A stretch of DNA of 49,191 bases from the NCBI RefSeq assembly GCF_028561335.1, contig NZ_JAQQTG010000042.1:1-49191 (forward strand), read 5' to 3'. The notes under the pieces are model-generated. The model searched no databases and was not told where the DNA came from. It saw nothing but the letters and a program-made list of their open reading frames with translations. Positions within the stretch are counted from its first letter, which is position 1. The number at the start of each line of letters is the position of its first letter. This document shows positions 42,625-49,191 of the stretch, one piece after another. The DNA is from Aequorivita todarodis (lineage in GTDB: Bacteria; Bacteroidota; Bacteroidia; Flavobacteriales; Flavobacteriaceae). Made by a program: the position numbers and the translations under genes.

Positions 42625-45600
42625 ATGAAAAAAGTTAACATGTTCGTTTTTCTGCTTTCATTGTCAATTTTTGGTTTTTCGGCAGTAGTTTCTGCACAAA
42701 ACAAAAACGATGAAAAGAAAAACGTAAAGCAACCCCCAAGTCTATTGGTTTTTGATGCCTCACAATCGTATTCGCTTCAAAATTCCACCCAAATTTTTAA
42801 AGAAGTTTTTAATCCTTCCCCACAGACTTCTTTCGTAACGCTAAAACAAGAACAGGACCCGTTGGGGTTTACCCACCAAAAAATGCAGCAGTATTTTAAC
42901 GGTGTAAAAGTAGAATTTGCAACCGCAACCCTGAGCAGTAAAAATGGAACGGTACAAACTTTAAATTCTTCCTATTCCCCCATTGCGGAAGATTTCAGTG
43001 TAACGCCATCCATAAGCAATTCGCAGGCTTTGAACCGTGCCGTTGCACATGTGGGCGCTTCAAAATATATGTGGCAAAATCCTGCGGAAGCAGCGCTGGC
43101 CGACAATTACAAAAAACCTACTGGCGAATTGGTTATTCTTCCCATTATTAAAAATATTACGGAAGAAACCCGTCTTGCCTATAAATTCGACATTTATGCC
43201 ACAGCCCCACTTTACAGGGCCGATGTATATATTGATGCCAAAACGGGGCAGTTTATTATGGAAAACAAAAGAATCCACGATGCCAATGTGCCCGCAACGG
43301 GAACAAGTCTTTATAACGGCAATGTTTCCTTTACTGCGGACAATGCCTCGGGGCCATACCGTTTGCGCCAAACCGCTGATGGCAATGGCATCCAAACGTT
43401 TGATCTGAACAACAGCACCAATTATAACAATGCGGTGGACATTACCAGCAACTCAACCAATTTTACCTCGAACCCCACCGGGGTCCAGGCCCATTTTGGC
43501 GCGGAACGTACGCACAAATATTACAGCCAAAAACACGGACGTAATTCCTACAACGGCTCGGGCGCCGTTATCAAGTCGTATGTGAGTTATTCCACCAATT
43601 ATGTGAATGCCTTTTGGGATGGAAGCCGGATGACCTACGGCGATGGCGACGGCACCAATTATGGCCCTTTGGTTTCATTGGATATTTGCGGCCACGAAAT
43701 TACGCACGGCGTTACGGAATATTCCGCAAACCTTGTTTACAGCTACCAATCTGGGGCTTTGAATGAATCCTTTTCAGATATTTTTGGGGAATCCATTGAG
43801 AAATTCGCCTCCGGAACCAACGATTGGTTGATGGGCGACGATATTGGCGCTGGCGGAAGCGGTGGCGCACTTCGCTCTATGAGCAATCCAAATGCATACG
43901 GTGATCCTGATACCTACCAAGGAACGTATTGGTACACTGGCTCGGGCGATTCGGGAGGTGTGCATACAAATTCCGGGGTGCAAAACTTTTGGTTTTACGT
44001 GTTGAGTGTAGGGAAAAGCGGCACCAACGATAAAGGCGACAGCTATAATGTTACCGGAATCGGGATGGACAAAGCAGCTGCAATAGCCTATAGAAACCTA
44101 ACCGTTTATTTGAACTCGAACTCACAATACAGCGATGCCCGAAATGGTGCAATACAAGCTGCAATAGACTTATACGGTGCCGGAAGCGCTGAGGAAATTG
44201 CAACCACAAACGCTTGGTATGCTGTTGGTGTTGGCGCGCCTTACGGTGGCGGTGGCGGAAGCGAGTATTGTGCTTCACAAGGAAACAACGTGAATGACGA
44301 ATACATAAGCCGCGTACAGTTGAACACTATTGACAATGCTTCCGGAGCACAGCTTTATTCAGATTTTACAAGCATTTCTACCTCTTTGAGTGAAGGTTCA
44401 ACTTACACCATTACAGTTACTCCCACTTGGACCGGAACTGTTTATAATGAAGGCTATGCAGTATGGATTGACTATAACGGCGATAAGGATTTTGGCGATG
44501 CTGGCGAATTGGTTTGGTCCAAAGCTGCGTCAAAAAACACTCCAAACAGTGGCACATTTACGGTACCTACTGGAACCATAGGCGGAGAAACCAGAATGCG
44601 GGTTTCCATGAAATACAATGGAATACCAACTTCTTGTGAAACCTTCAGTTATGGTGAAGTGGAAGATTATACCATCAATCTTGGCGGGGCAGGGCCTGAT
44701 ACACAGCCGCCGACAGCTCCTTCAAATTTAGTGGCTTCAAACGTGGCACAGACAACTCTTTCACTTTCGTGGAATGCTTCCACAGATAATGTGGGCGTAA
44801 CGGGTTATGACGTTTTCCAAGGCAGTACAAACTTGGGTAGTGTTACCGGAACTTCGGCAAATATTACTGGCTTGTCGCCAGCTACTGCATATTCCTTCAA
44901 AGTTCGCGCACACGATGCCGCGGGCAACAATTCCGGTTTCAGTAATACGGTAAATGTTACCACACTTTCAAACTCGGTTACCTATTGTACTTCCAAAGGG
45001 AACAATTCAAGCTATGAGTGGATTGACCTTGTGAAACTGAACAATTTGAACAACCCTTCGGGCAACGATGGTGGCTATAAGGACAATACCAATCTTTCTG
45101 CCAACTTGCCGTATGGTTCAAATACTATCCAGATAAGCGCCGGCTTTTCGGGCAGCAGCTATCGCGAATATTGGAGAATCTGGGTCGATTTTAACCAAAA
45201 CGGCACTTTTGATTCCAACGAATTGATGGTAAGCGGTTCGTCGCGCAGCAGCGCAACGTTAAGCGCAACTTTCACCGTTCCTACTTCTGCACTTGCTGGG
45301 CCAACAAGGATGCGCGTTTCCATGAAATACAATACTTCCCAATCTCCCTGTGAAACCTTCAGTTATGGCGAAGTGGAAGATTATACGGTAATTGTTGGAA
45401 ACAATGCTGCACCTCAAGCCTTTACCGAAGGCAGCAGTCTTGCCTCTTCTGAAATGGTTCTTTATCCAAATCCTGCCAAACACATCTTAAATATTGGATT
45501 GACCGATGCAACCGGCAAAGATTACGTACTCTATAATATTATGGGTCAGGTTGTAGGCAAAGGTGATTATGCCGAAAGCTTGGATGTTTCCGCATTGCAA

Positions 45601-45669
45601 AGCGGGGTGTATATGCTTGAAGTAAACACCGATACCAGCAAAATCATGAAACGTTTTGTAAAAGAATAA
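42625..45669 (+). CDS. Secreted M4 (thermolysin-like) metalloprotease with GEVED, Fn3 and T9SS domains
   Basis: 1014 residues. Signal peptide (1-27, ending VVSAQ), FTP/PepSY pro-region (about 30-215), M4 catalytic domain (about 225-550) with zinc ligands H357 and H361 (HEITH), E381 (GALNESFSD) and transition-state His447 (GGVHTNSGV). Two GEVED domains (about 555-690 and 790-930, each ending SYGEVEDYT) flank a fibronectin type III domain (about 697-785). The T9SS type A sorting domain ends the protein (about 945-1014, VLYPNPAKHILNIG). The spacing H361 to E381 is that of thermolysin. The protein is secreted and cut outside the cell, where it degrades proteins; GEVED and Fn3 modules may hold it to substrate. 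Confidence 0.95.
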   Translation: MKKVNMFVFLLSLSIFGFSAVVSAQNKNDEKKNVKQPPSLLVFDASQSYSLQNSTQIFKEVFNPSPQTSFVTLKQEQDPLGFTHQKMQQYFNGVKVEFATATLSSKNGTVQTLNSSYSPIAEDFSVTPSISNSQALNRAVAHVGASKYMWQNPAEAALADNYKKPTGELVILPIIKNITEETRLAYKFDIYATAPLYRADVYIDAKTGQFIMENKRIHDANVPATGTSLYNGNVSFTADNASGPYRLRQTADGNGIQTFDLNNSTNYNNAVDITSNSTNFTSNPTGVQAHFGAERTHKYYSQKHGRNSYNGSGAVIKSYVSYSTNYVNAFWDGSRMTYGDGDGTNYGPLVSLDICGHEITHGVTEYSANLVYSYQSGALNESFSDIFGESIEKFASGTNDWLMGDDIGAGGSGGALRSMSNPNAYGDPDTYQGTYWYTGSGDSGGVHTNSGVQNFWFYVLSVGKSGTNDKGDSYNVTGIGMDKAAAIAYRNLTVYLNSNSQYSDARNGAIQAAIDLYGAGSAEEIATTNAWYAVGVGAPYGGGGGSEYCASQGNNVNDEYISRVQLNTIDNASGAQLYSDFTSISTSLSEGSTYTITVTPTWTGTVYNEGYAVWIDYNGDKDFGDAGELVWSKAASKNTPNSGTFTVPTGTIGGETRMRVSMKYNGIPTSCETFSYGEVEDYTINLGGAGPDTQPPTAPSNLVASNVAQTTLSLSWNASTDNVGVTGYDVFQGSTNLGSVTGTSANITGLSPATAYSFKVRAHDAAGNNSGFSNTVNVTTLSNSVTYCTSKGNNSSYEWIDLVKLNNLNNPSGNDGGYKDNTNLSANLPYGSNTIQISAGFSGSSYREYWRIWVDFNQNGTFDSNELMVSGSSRSSATLSATFTVPTSALAGPTRMRVSMKYNTSQSPCETFSYGEVEDYTVIVGNNAAPQAFTEGSSLASSEMVLYPNPAKHILNIGLTDATGKDYVLYNIMGQVVGKGDYAESLDVSALQSGVYMLEVNTDTSKIMKRFVKE

Positions 45670-45689
45670 TTTTTTAATATTGATAACCA

Positions 45690-45732
45690 AAGAGGCCAGT
45701 TTTCAAATGGAAACTGGCCTCTTCTTTTTTTT
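45690..45732 (+). terminator. Terminator of the M4 protease gene
   Basis: AGAGGCCAGTTTTC-AAATG-GAAACTGGCCTCT with T8 nearby; one of the strongest hairpins in the window. It may also serve the minus-strand lipoprotein gene. Confidence 0.85.
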
Positions 45733-45743
45733 ATGGTGGTAAA

Positions 45744-46157
45744 TTATAACGGATCGCCCACTTTAATATCACATCTATGCCCTGGCTGGCCGTGGGCCGG
45801 ATTTAAACCTGAACCACTAAAAGCTTTTATAGGGTTGGCGTTGTCAGTATTCATCTGTATGGTTTTAGATGAAGTTCCGCCCCCATTTAAAGGTGCTCCT
45901 ACTGGAATAGCACAGTCATGGCCCGGCTGGCCGTGGGCCGGATTTATGGCTTGATTGCCGCTGTTAGCAGTAGTTGTTGTGGTAGTAGTTGCAGGAGCCA
46001 CATTTTGAAGGGCTTGCTTTTTCTGTTCAAGGGTTGCTTCTTGCACAGTGTTTGTAGTATCAGTAGGTGTTTCTTTATCCTTGCAGGAAATAAAAAATGG
46101 CGCCGCGGCAAGTAAGACTATTAAAAATGATTTTGGATTGAATCGTGGAATTGTCAT
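45744..46157 (-). CDS. Lipoprotein with duplicated NPAHGQPGHxCxIxVGxPL motif
   Basis: 137 residues. Lipoprotein signal ending FFISC (Cys25), an acidic/Thr-rich spacer, then two copies of NPAHGQPGHxCxIxVGxPL at residues 72-90 and 119-137; the second copy ends the protein. Each carries two His, one Cys and several Pro and Gly, which could bind a metal or cofactor, but no such activity is shown. At DNA level the two copies share a long identical core, pointing to recent duplication. I have seen this motif only in small hypothetical lipoproteins of Bacteroidota; function unknown. Confidence 0.85.
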   Translation of the reverse strand: MTIPRFNPKSFLIVLLAAAPFFISCKDKETPTDTTNTVQEATLEQKKQALQNVAPATTTTTTTANSGNQAINPAHGQPGHDCAIPVGAPLNGGGTSSKTIQMNTDNANPIKAFSGSGLNPAHGQPGHRCDIKVGDPL

Positions 46158-46183
46158 AGCAGTAGTTATTTAATTATGACCGA

Positions 46184-46216
46184 CAAAGCTACCAAAATTT
46201 AAAGAGAAAACCACAA
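46184..46216 (-). promoter_or_regulatory. Promoter of the HGQPGH lipoprotein gene
   Basis: TTG (46216-46214), a 22-base spacer and TAGCTTTG (46191-46184) on the minus strand, 27 bases before the ATG. Confidence 0.55.
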
Positions 46217-46243
46217 GTGGGAAATCCTTCCTGAGTAAAGCAG

Positions 46244-46957
46244 TTATACTGAAAGTATTTCGTCTTCGCTCAAAATCTCTTCATTGCGAAGCCGTAATAG
46301 GATTTGGGCGACAGTTACCGTATCCTTTTCGCAATAAATAATGATTCTATCGATATCCTTTTCTTCATAAAAAACGCTGCGCACTTGACTGCCATCAATA
46401 TCGTCCTTTGGGGAAGGAATCCCGAGAACGTGCGCCATCAATTTGAGGGAGGTGAAAGTCTTGTAATCGCCAAATTTCCATAATTCCAAAGTGTCCAAAT
46501 GCGGAACTTCCCAAGGTTTTTTTCCGAAAAGGTCCAATTTAAAAGGAATATCGATACTGTTGATAATCATGCGTCGGGCAATGTAGGGAAAGTCGAATTC
46601 CTTGCCGTTGTGCGCACAGAGCAAATGTTGGGGTTTGTTGAAATGGGTTTCCAAAAGCCTTTTGAAATCTTTCAGAATTTTCACTTCATCGCCGTGAAAA
46701 CTGGTTACGCGAAAATTGCGGACGTCGCCTTTCAGCACAAAATAGCCTACGGAGATGCAGACAATTTTTCCAAACTCCGCCCAAATGCCGGCGCGTTCGT
46801 AAAACTCTTCCGCGGAAATTTCATCCTTCCTTTGGTATTGGCTTTTCAGCTCCCAAAGTGTTTTTGAGGTATCGTCCAGTTCGTCAAAATTTTCGTACTG
46901 TGGAACCGTCTCGATATCCAAGAATAGGATATGCTCCAAGTTTATACGCTTGATCAT
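46244..46957 (-). CDS. DEDDy 3'-5' exonuclease (PolB-like exonuclease fold)
   Basis: 237 residues. Exo I FLDIETVP (Asp and Glu, about 12-19), Exo II CAHNGKEFDFPYI (about 114-126), Exo III IIIYCEKDTV (YxxxD, about 204-213). These match the RNase H-like proofreading exonuclease found as a stand-alone protein in Bacteroidota; all four acidic residues and the Tyr are present, so it is probably active. It would degrade DNA or RNA ends in the cytoplasm; its pathway is not known. Confidence 0.88.
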   Translation of the reverse strand: MIKRINLEHILFLDIETVPQYENFDELDDTSKTLWELKSQYQRKDEISAEEFYERAGIWAEFGKIVCISVGYFVLKGDVRNFRVTSFHGDEVKILKDFKRLLETHFNKPQHLLCAHNGKEFDFPYIARRMIINSIDIPFKLDLFGKKPWEVPHLDTLELWKFGDYKTFTSLKLMAHVLGIPSPKDDIDGSQVRSVFYEEKDIDRIIIYCEKDTVTVAQILLRLRNEEILSEDEILSV

Positions 46958-47003
46958 AATTCTGAAATTTTCAAACTGGGGAGATGCTTAAAGCTACGGA
47001 AAA

Positions 47004-48152
47004 TTATTGATTTTGACCAAACATCTTATAAACCTCTTCAACATAAACATAAAAATCACTGCTAAAAGGCAAATCGGTTTTATTGCCGCGTTTGTGCCCC
47101 AAGCGCACGATAATTAAATCATCTTCGGGAATCACGATTACGTATTGTCCAAGAATAGCGCGCATTACAAAAATTTTCTTTTCCAAATAATTGCTCAGCC
47201 AAAAGCCATAACCGTATTCCGGACTGTCTGCAAAACGTGGCGTGATGGATTTTGCCACAAAATTTGAATCCAAAATTTGCCGGCCGTTCCACTTTCCGAA
47301 ATCCTTATACAGTTTTCCGAAGCGTGCAAAATCCCTTGCGTTGCTGCCAATACAGCAATAGGCTTTTACCAATCTGTTTTCCTCGTCATCTATTTGCCAA
47401 ACCGCAGGATTTTCAAAACCCAGCGGTTGCCAAAAACTTTCGTGTAAATAATCCGCCAACTTTTTATTTGTTGCTTTTTGGATAACCATTGCCAGAAGCT
47501 CCGTATTTCCGCTTAAATACTTAAAGCGAACGCCGGGCGTATCTACTACTTTCAATTTTAAGATAGTTTTGGCCAAATCGGCATCGTAGTAGGCACGGGC
47601 CGTCATCCCAAACGGATTGAAATACGATTCGTCCCAATTTAGCCCGGAAGCCATAGAGGAAAGATCGCCAACCGTCATTCCGGTTCCGGCATACTGCGGA
47701 TAAAAATCGCCGACGGGCTGCTCCAAACTTTTTATAAAACCATCGTCAATCGCTTTTCCGAGCAACGCAGAAGTAACACTCTTCGCCATGGAAAACGAAT
47801 TGGTCTGCGAGTGTTTCGTGAAGCCGTCAAAATATTTTTCAAACCAAATGCTGTCGTTTTTTATGATCAAAAAAGCAACCGTTCCCAAGGTGTCGTTCAT
47901 TTCAGAAAGGGCTTTGGTCGCCTCAGCGCTGTTGTAATCTTTATGGATTGGCCAAGGTTGCGGATGGGTGCTCGCAGGGATTTTTTCCGTTTCAAAAAAT
48001 TTAAAATCGTCAATATAGGCCGTGGTGTGCCCGTGCAGATAGACTACCCAAACGCCTTTCAGTATATAGCCGTAGCCCGTAACGTAAAGTCCGATTACGA
48101 GAATTACGACCAAAATAAAAAAACGTTTTAAAAAGCGCACTAGTCTTTTCAT
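47004..48152 (-). CDS. Serine hydrolase of the beta-lactamase / class C PBP family
   Basis: 382 residues. One N-terminal membrane helix (about 8-30) anchors it in the inner membrane, with the enzyme in the periplasm. Nucleophile motif SMAK (SxxK, in SFSMAKSVTSALLG, about 122-125), the YxN equivalent YLSGN (about 215-219), and a GYGFW region near the expected third motif. Members hydrolyse D-amino-acid peptides, esters or beta-lactams; the true substrate cannot be read. Its start overlaps the Fic gene's stop by four bases (ATGA), so the two are co-translated. Confidence 0.88.
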   Translation of the reverse strand: MKRLVRFLKRFFILVVILVIGLYVTGYGYILKGVWVVYLHGHTTAYIDDFKFFETEKIPASTHPQPWPIHKDYNSAEATKALSEMNDTLGTVAFLIIKNDSIWFEKYFDGFTKHSQTNSFSMAKSVTSALLGKAIDDGFIKSLEQPVGDFYPQYAGTGMTVGDLSSMASGLNWDESYFNPFGMTARAYYDADLAKTILKLKVVDTPGVRFKYLSGNTELLAMVIQKATNKKLADYLHESFWQPLGFENPAVWQIDDEENRLVKAYCCIGSNARDFARFGKLYKDFGKWNGRQILDSNFVAKSITPRFADSPEYGYGFWLSNYLEKKIFVMRAILGQYVIVIPEDDLIIVRLGHKRGNKTDLPFSSDFYVYVEEVYKMFGQNQ

Positions 48153-49057
48153 CGTTTACTAAGTGTGTCAAGAAGTGGTTGATTGATATAATAATTACTT
48201 TTCCCAATTTTTTGTTTAACCAACAATCCGTGCTCTGCAAGGGCATTAAGGTAAGAACTGGCGGTATTTCTATGCACGCCCAATTCTCTTGCCAAAAAAT
48301 CTATTTTTGTATATGGATGTTTAAAAAGTGTATTGATTAAATCGTGACTATAAAAAGTGAAATTAGAACGGATTTTCATTTTATAAGTATCCATCAAGAT
48401 TTTGATAGTATTTACGGTCACGATCGTTTCCTTAGCCGTAATTTCTATTCCCTTTAGCATCCAGATTATCCAAGATTCCCAATCATTTTCGATTCTTACC
48501 TTTTGAAGCAGTCGATAATAATCAGCTTTGTTTCTTATAATATAACTGCTTAGGTATAATACCGGAATATCCAGCAAATTTTGTTGTACTAAATATAGCA
48601 TATTTATGATGCGGCCAGTCCTTCCATTGCCGTCATAAAAAGGTTGGATACTTTCAAATTGATAATGGATTATTGGCATTTTCAATAAACTGTCAATTTT
48701 ATGAAAATCCGGGTCATTAATATATTTTTCAAGGTTTTGAAGTAAATTTTGAATTTCATTATAATCTTGGGGTGGTGTAAAAACTACTTCTCCTGAGCCG
48801 GGATTCTTAAGAACTGTTCCCGGCACTTTTCTAATTGGGTGATTTGGAGCAATTATTTGCTGTATTTTTATGATGTCATTTATGGTAAGTAATTTTTTTT
48901 CCTGAATTATTTTAAAGCCAAATTTTAATGCCGTTGCGTAATTTTGTGCCTCTTTTGCAGTTCTGGTAGTGGCAATTTCATCTACACTTGCTTTGTACAT
49001 TTCGTCGTCCGTTGTTACAATATTTTCAATTTCATTGCTGTCTTTGGCTTCTTGCAA
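48149..49057 (-). CDS. Fic-domain protein, 5'-truncated, catalytic His replaced by Gln
   Basis: 302 residues as readable. Inhibitory helix motif SNEIEN ((S/T)xxxE(G/N), near residue 7), the Fic core (about 60-210) and a C-terminal winged helix (about 240-295, LARELGVHRNTASSYLNAL). The active-site loop reads QPFYDGNGRTGR where the family has HPFxxGNGRxxR; the codon is CAA (Gln), seen at 48644-48646. The nucleotide-binding part is intact, but AMP transfer should be lost or altered. The frame begins at TTG with no ATG; the stop at 49082-49084 closes it upstream. The homologous N-terminal stretch of about 60-70 residues is missing. It may be a decaying gene, or a binding protein without catalysis. 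Confidence 0.75.
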   Translation of the reverse strand: MQEAKDSNEIENIVTTDDEMYKASVDEIATTRTAKEAQNYATALKFGFKIIQEKKLLTINDIIKIQQIIAPNHPIRKVPGTVLKNPGSGEVVFTPPQDYNEIQNLLQNLEKYINDPDFHKIDSLLKMPIIHYQFESIQPFYDGNGRTGRIINMLYLVQQNLLDIPVLYLSSYIIRNKADYYRLLQKVRIENDWESWIIWMLKGIEITAKETIVTVNTIKILMDTYKMKIRSNFTFYSHDLINTLFKHPYTKIDFLARELGVHRNTASSYLNALAEHGLLVKQKIGKSNYYINQPLLDTLSKR

Positions 49058-49091
49058 AATTAAAGTGTAAGCTTCCCCTAATTAGAACTGT

Positions 49092-49190
49092 TCATTCTTC
49101 TAATATTTCTACAAACTTATTATTTTTAATTCTCTTGGGGCTAGCCCCAAGAGAATTAAATTCCGCATATTTTACTGGCGGTATTTTACC
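49092..49190 (-). other. 3' end of a possible upstream reading frame (partial)
   Basis: A frame open from the right edge and ending at TGA (49094-49092) reads GKIPPVKYAEFNSLGASPKR then IKNNKFVEILEE. I do not recognise it. The 36-bp palindrome lies within it, so it may be only chance or part of a repetitive element. Confidence 0.25.
49125..49160. repeat. 36-bp perfect palindrome without loop
   Basis: Each half is TTTAATTCTCTTGGGGCT and its exact complement follows with no spacer, centred on GGGGCTAGCCCC. It could form a long hairpin or cruciform. It lies just upstream of the truncated Fic gene and may be a terminator, a REP-like element or part of a mobile element. Confidence 0.75.
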
Positions 49191-49191
49191 C

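Overview
The window looks like chromosomal DNA of a marine or freshwater member of the Flavobacteriaceae (Bacteroidota). Evidence: several secreted proteins end in type IX secretion (T9SS) sorting domains; the gliding lipoprotein GldH is present; RicT, GldH and PBP1A lie together; promoters carry the Bacteroidota -7 element TAnnTTTG; Shine-Dalgarno sites are scarce and TTG starts are common. The genus cannot be fixed by reading alone.

Layout. 1-4206: tandem pair of paralogous T9SS cargo proteins with duplicated promoter and terminator regions. 4307-6088: a large TPR protein. 6103-8096: an AT-rich type II restriction-modification island whose methyltransferase carries an N-terminal MerR-like HTH and has a 10-bp-spaced direct repeat at its own promoter. 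8195-11150: DUF4286 protein, then rsmA-mgtE-thioesterase as an overlapping operon. 11221-18311: envelope cluster (flippase, dut, nucleotidyltransferase, TPR protein with an in-frame stop, DUF4292 lipoprotein, EnvC-like activator) with a small MazF-type toxin-antitoxin pair inserted in it. 18370-24971: tandem T9SS subtilases. 25158-29844: thioesterase, HU/SPOR protein, dprA, trpS, plsC-like acyltransferase. 30027-33362: recA, an ECF sigma factor, and a protein joining an anti-sigma-like N-terminus and inner-membrane helix to an outer-membrane beta-barrel. 33531-38923: trhO, ricT, gldH, PBP1A. 39051-40408: scoA-scoB. 40592-40681: a candidate 29-residue gene with its own terminator. 40795-45669: a double-ABC ATPase and an M4 metalloprotease. 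45744-49191: a lipoprotein with a duplicated HGQPGHxC motif, a 3'-5' exonuclease, a serine hydrolase, and a Fic protein that has lost its start and its catalytic His, beside a 36-bp perfect palindrome.

Much of the window serves the envelope: peptidoglycan synthesis and remodelling (PBP1A, EnvC-like, SPOR), lipid and polysaccharide supply (plsC, flippase, sugar nucleotidyltransferase), envelope sensing (sigma/anti-sigma pair), and secreted proteases exported by T9SS that could feed peptide uptake (double-ABC ATPase). Many intergenic regions hold short GC-rich sequences that I recognise as repeats scattered through Bacteroidota genomes. No rRNA, tRNA, CRISPR array, complete insertion sequence or phage was seen.
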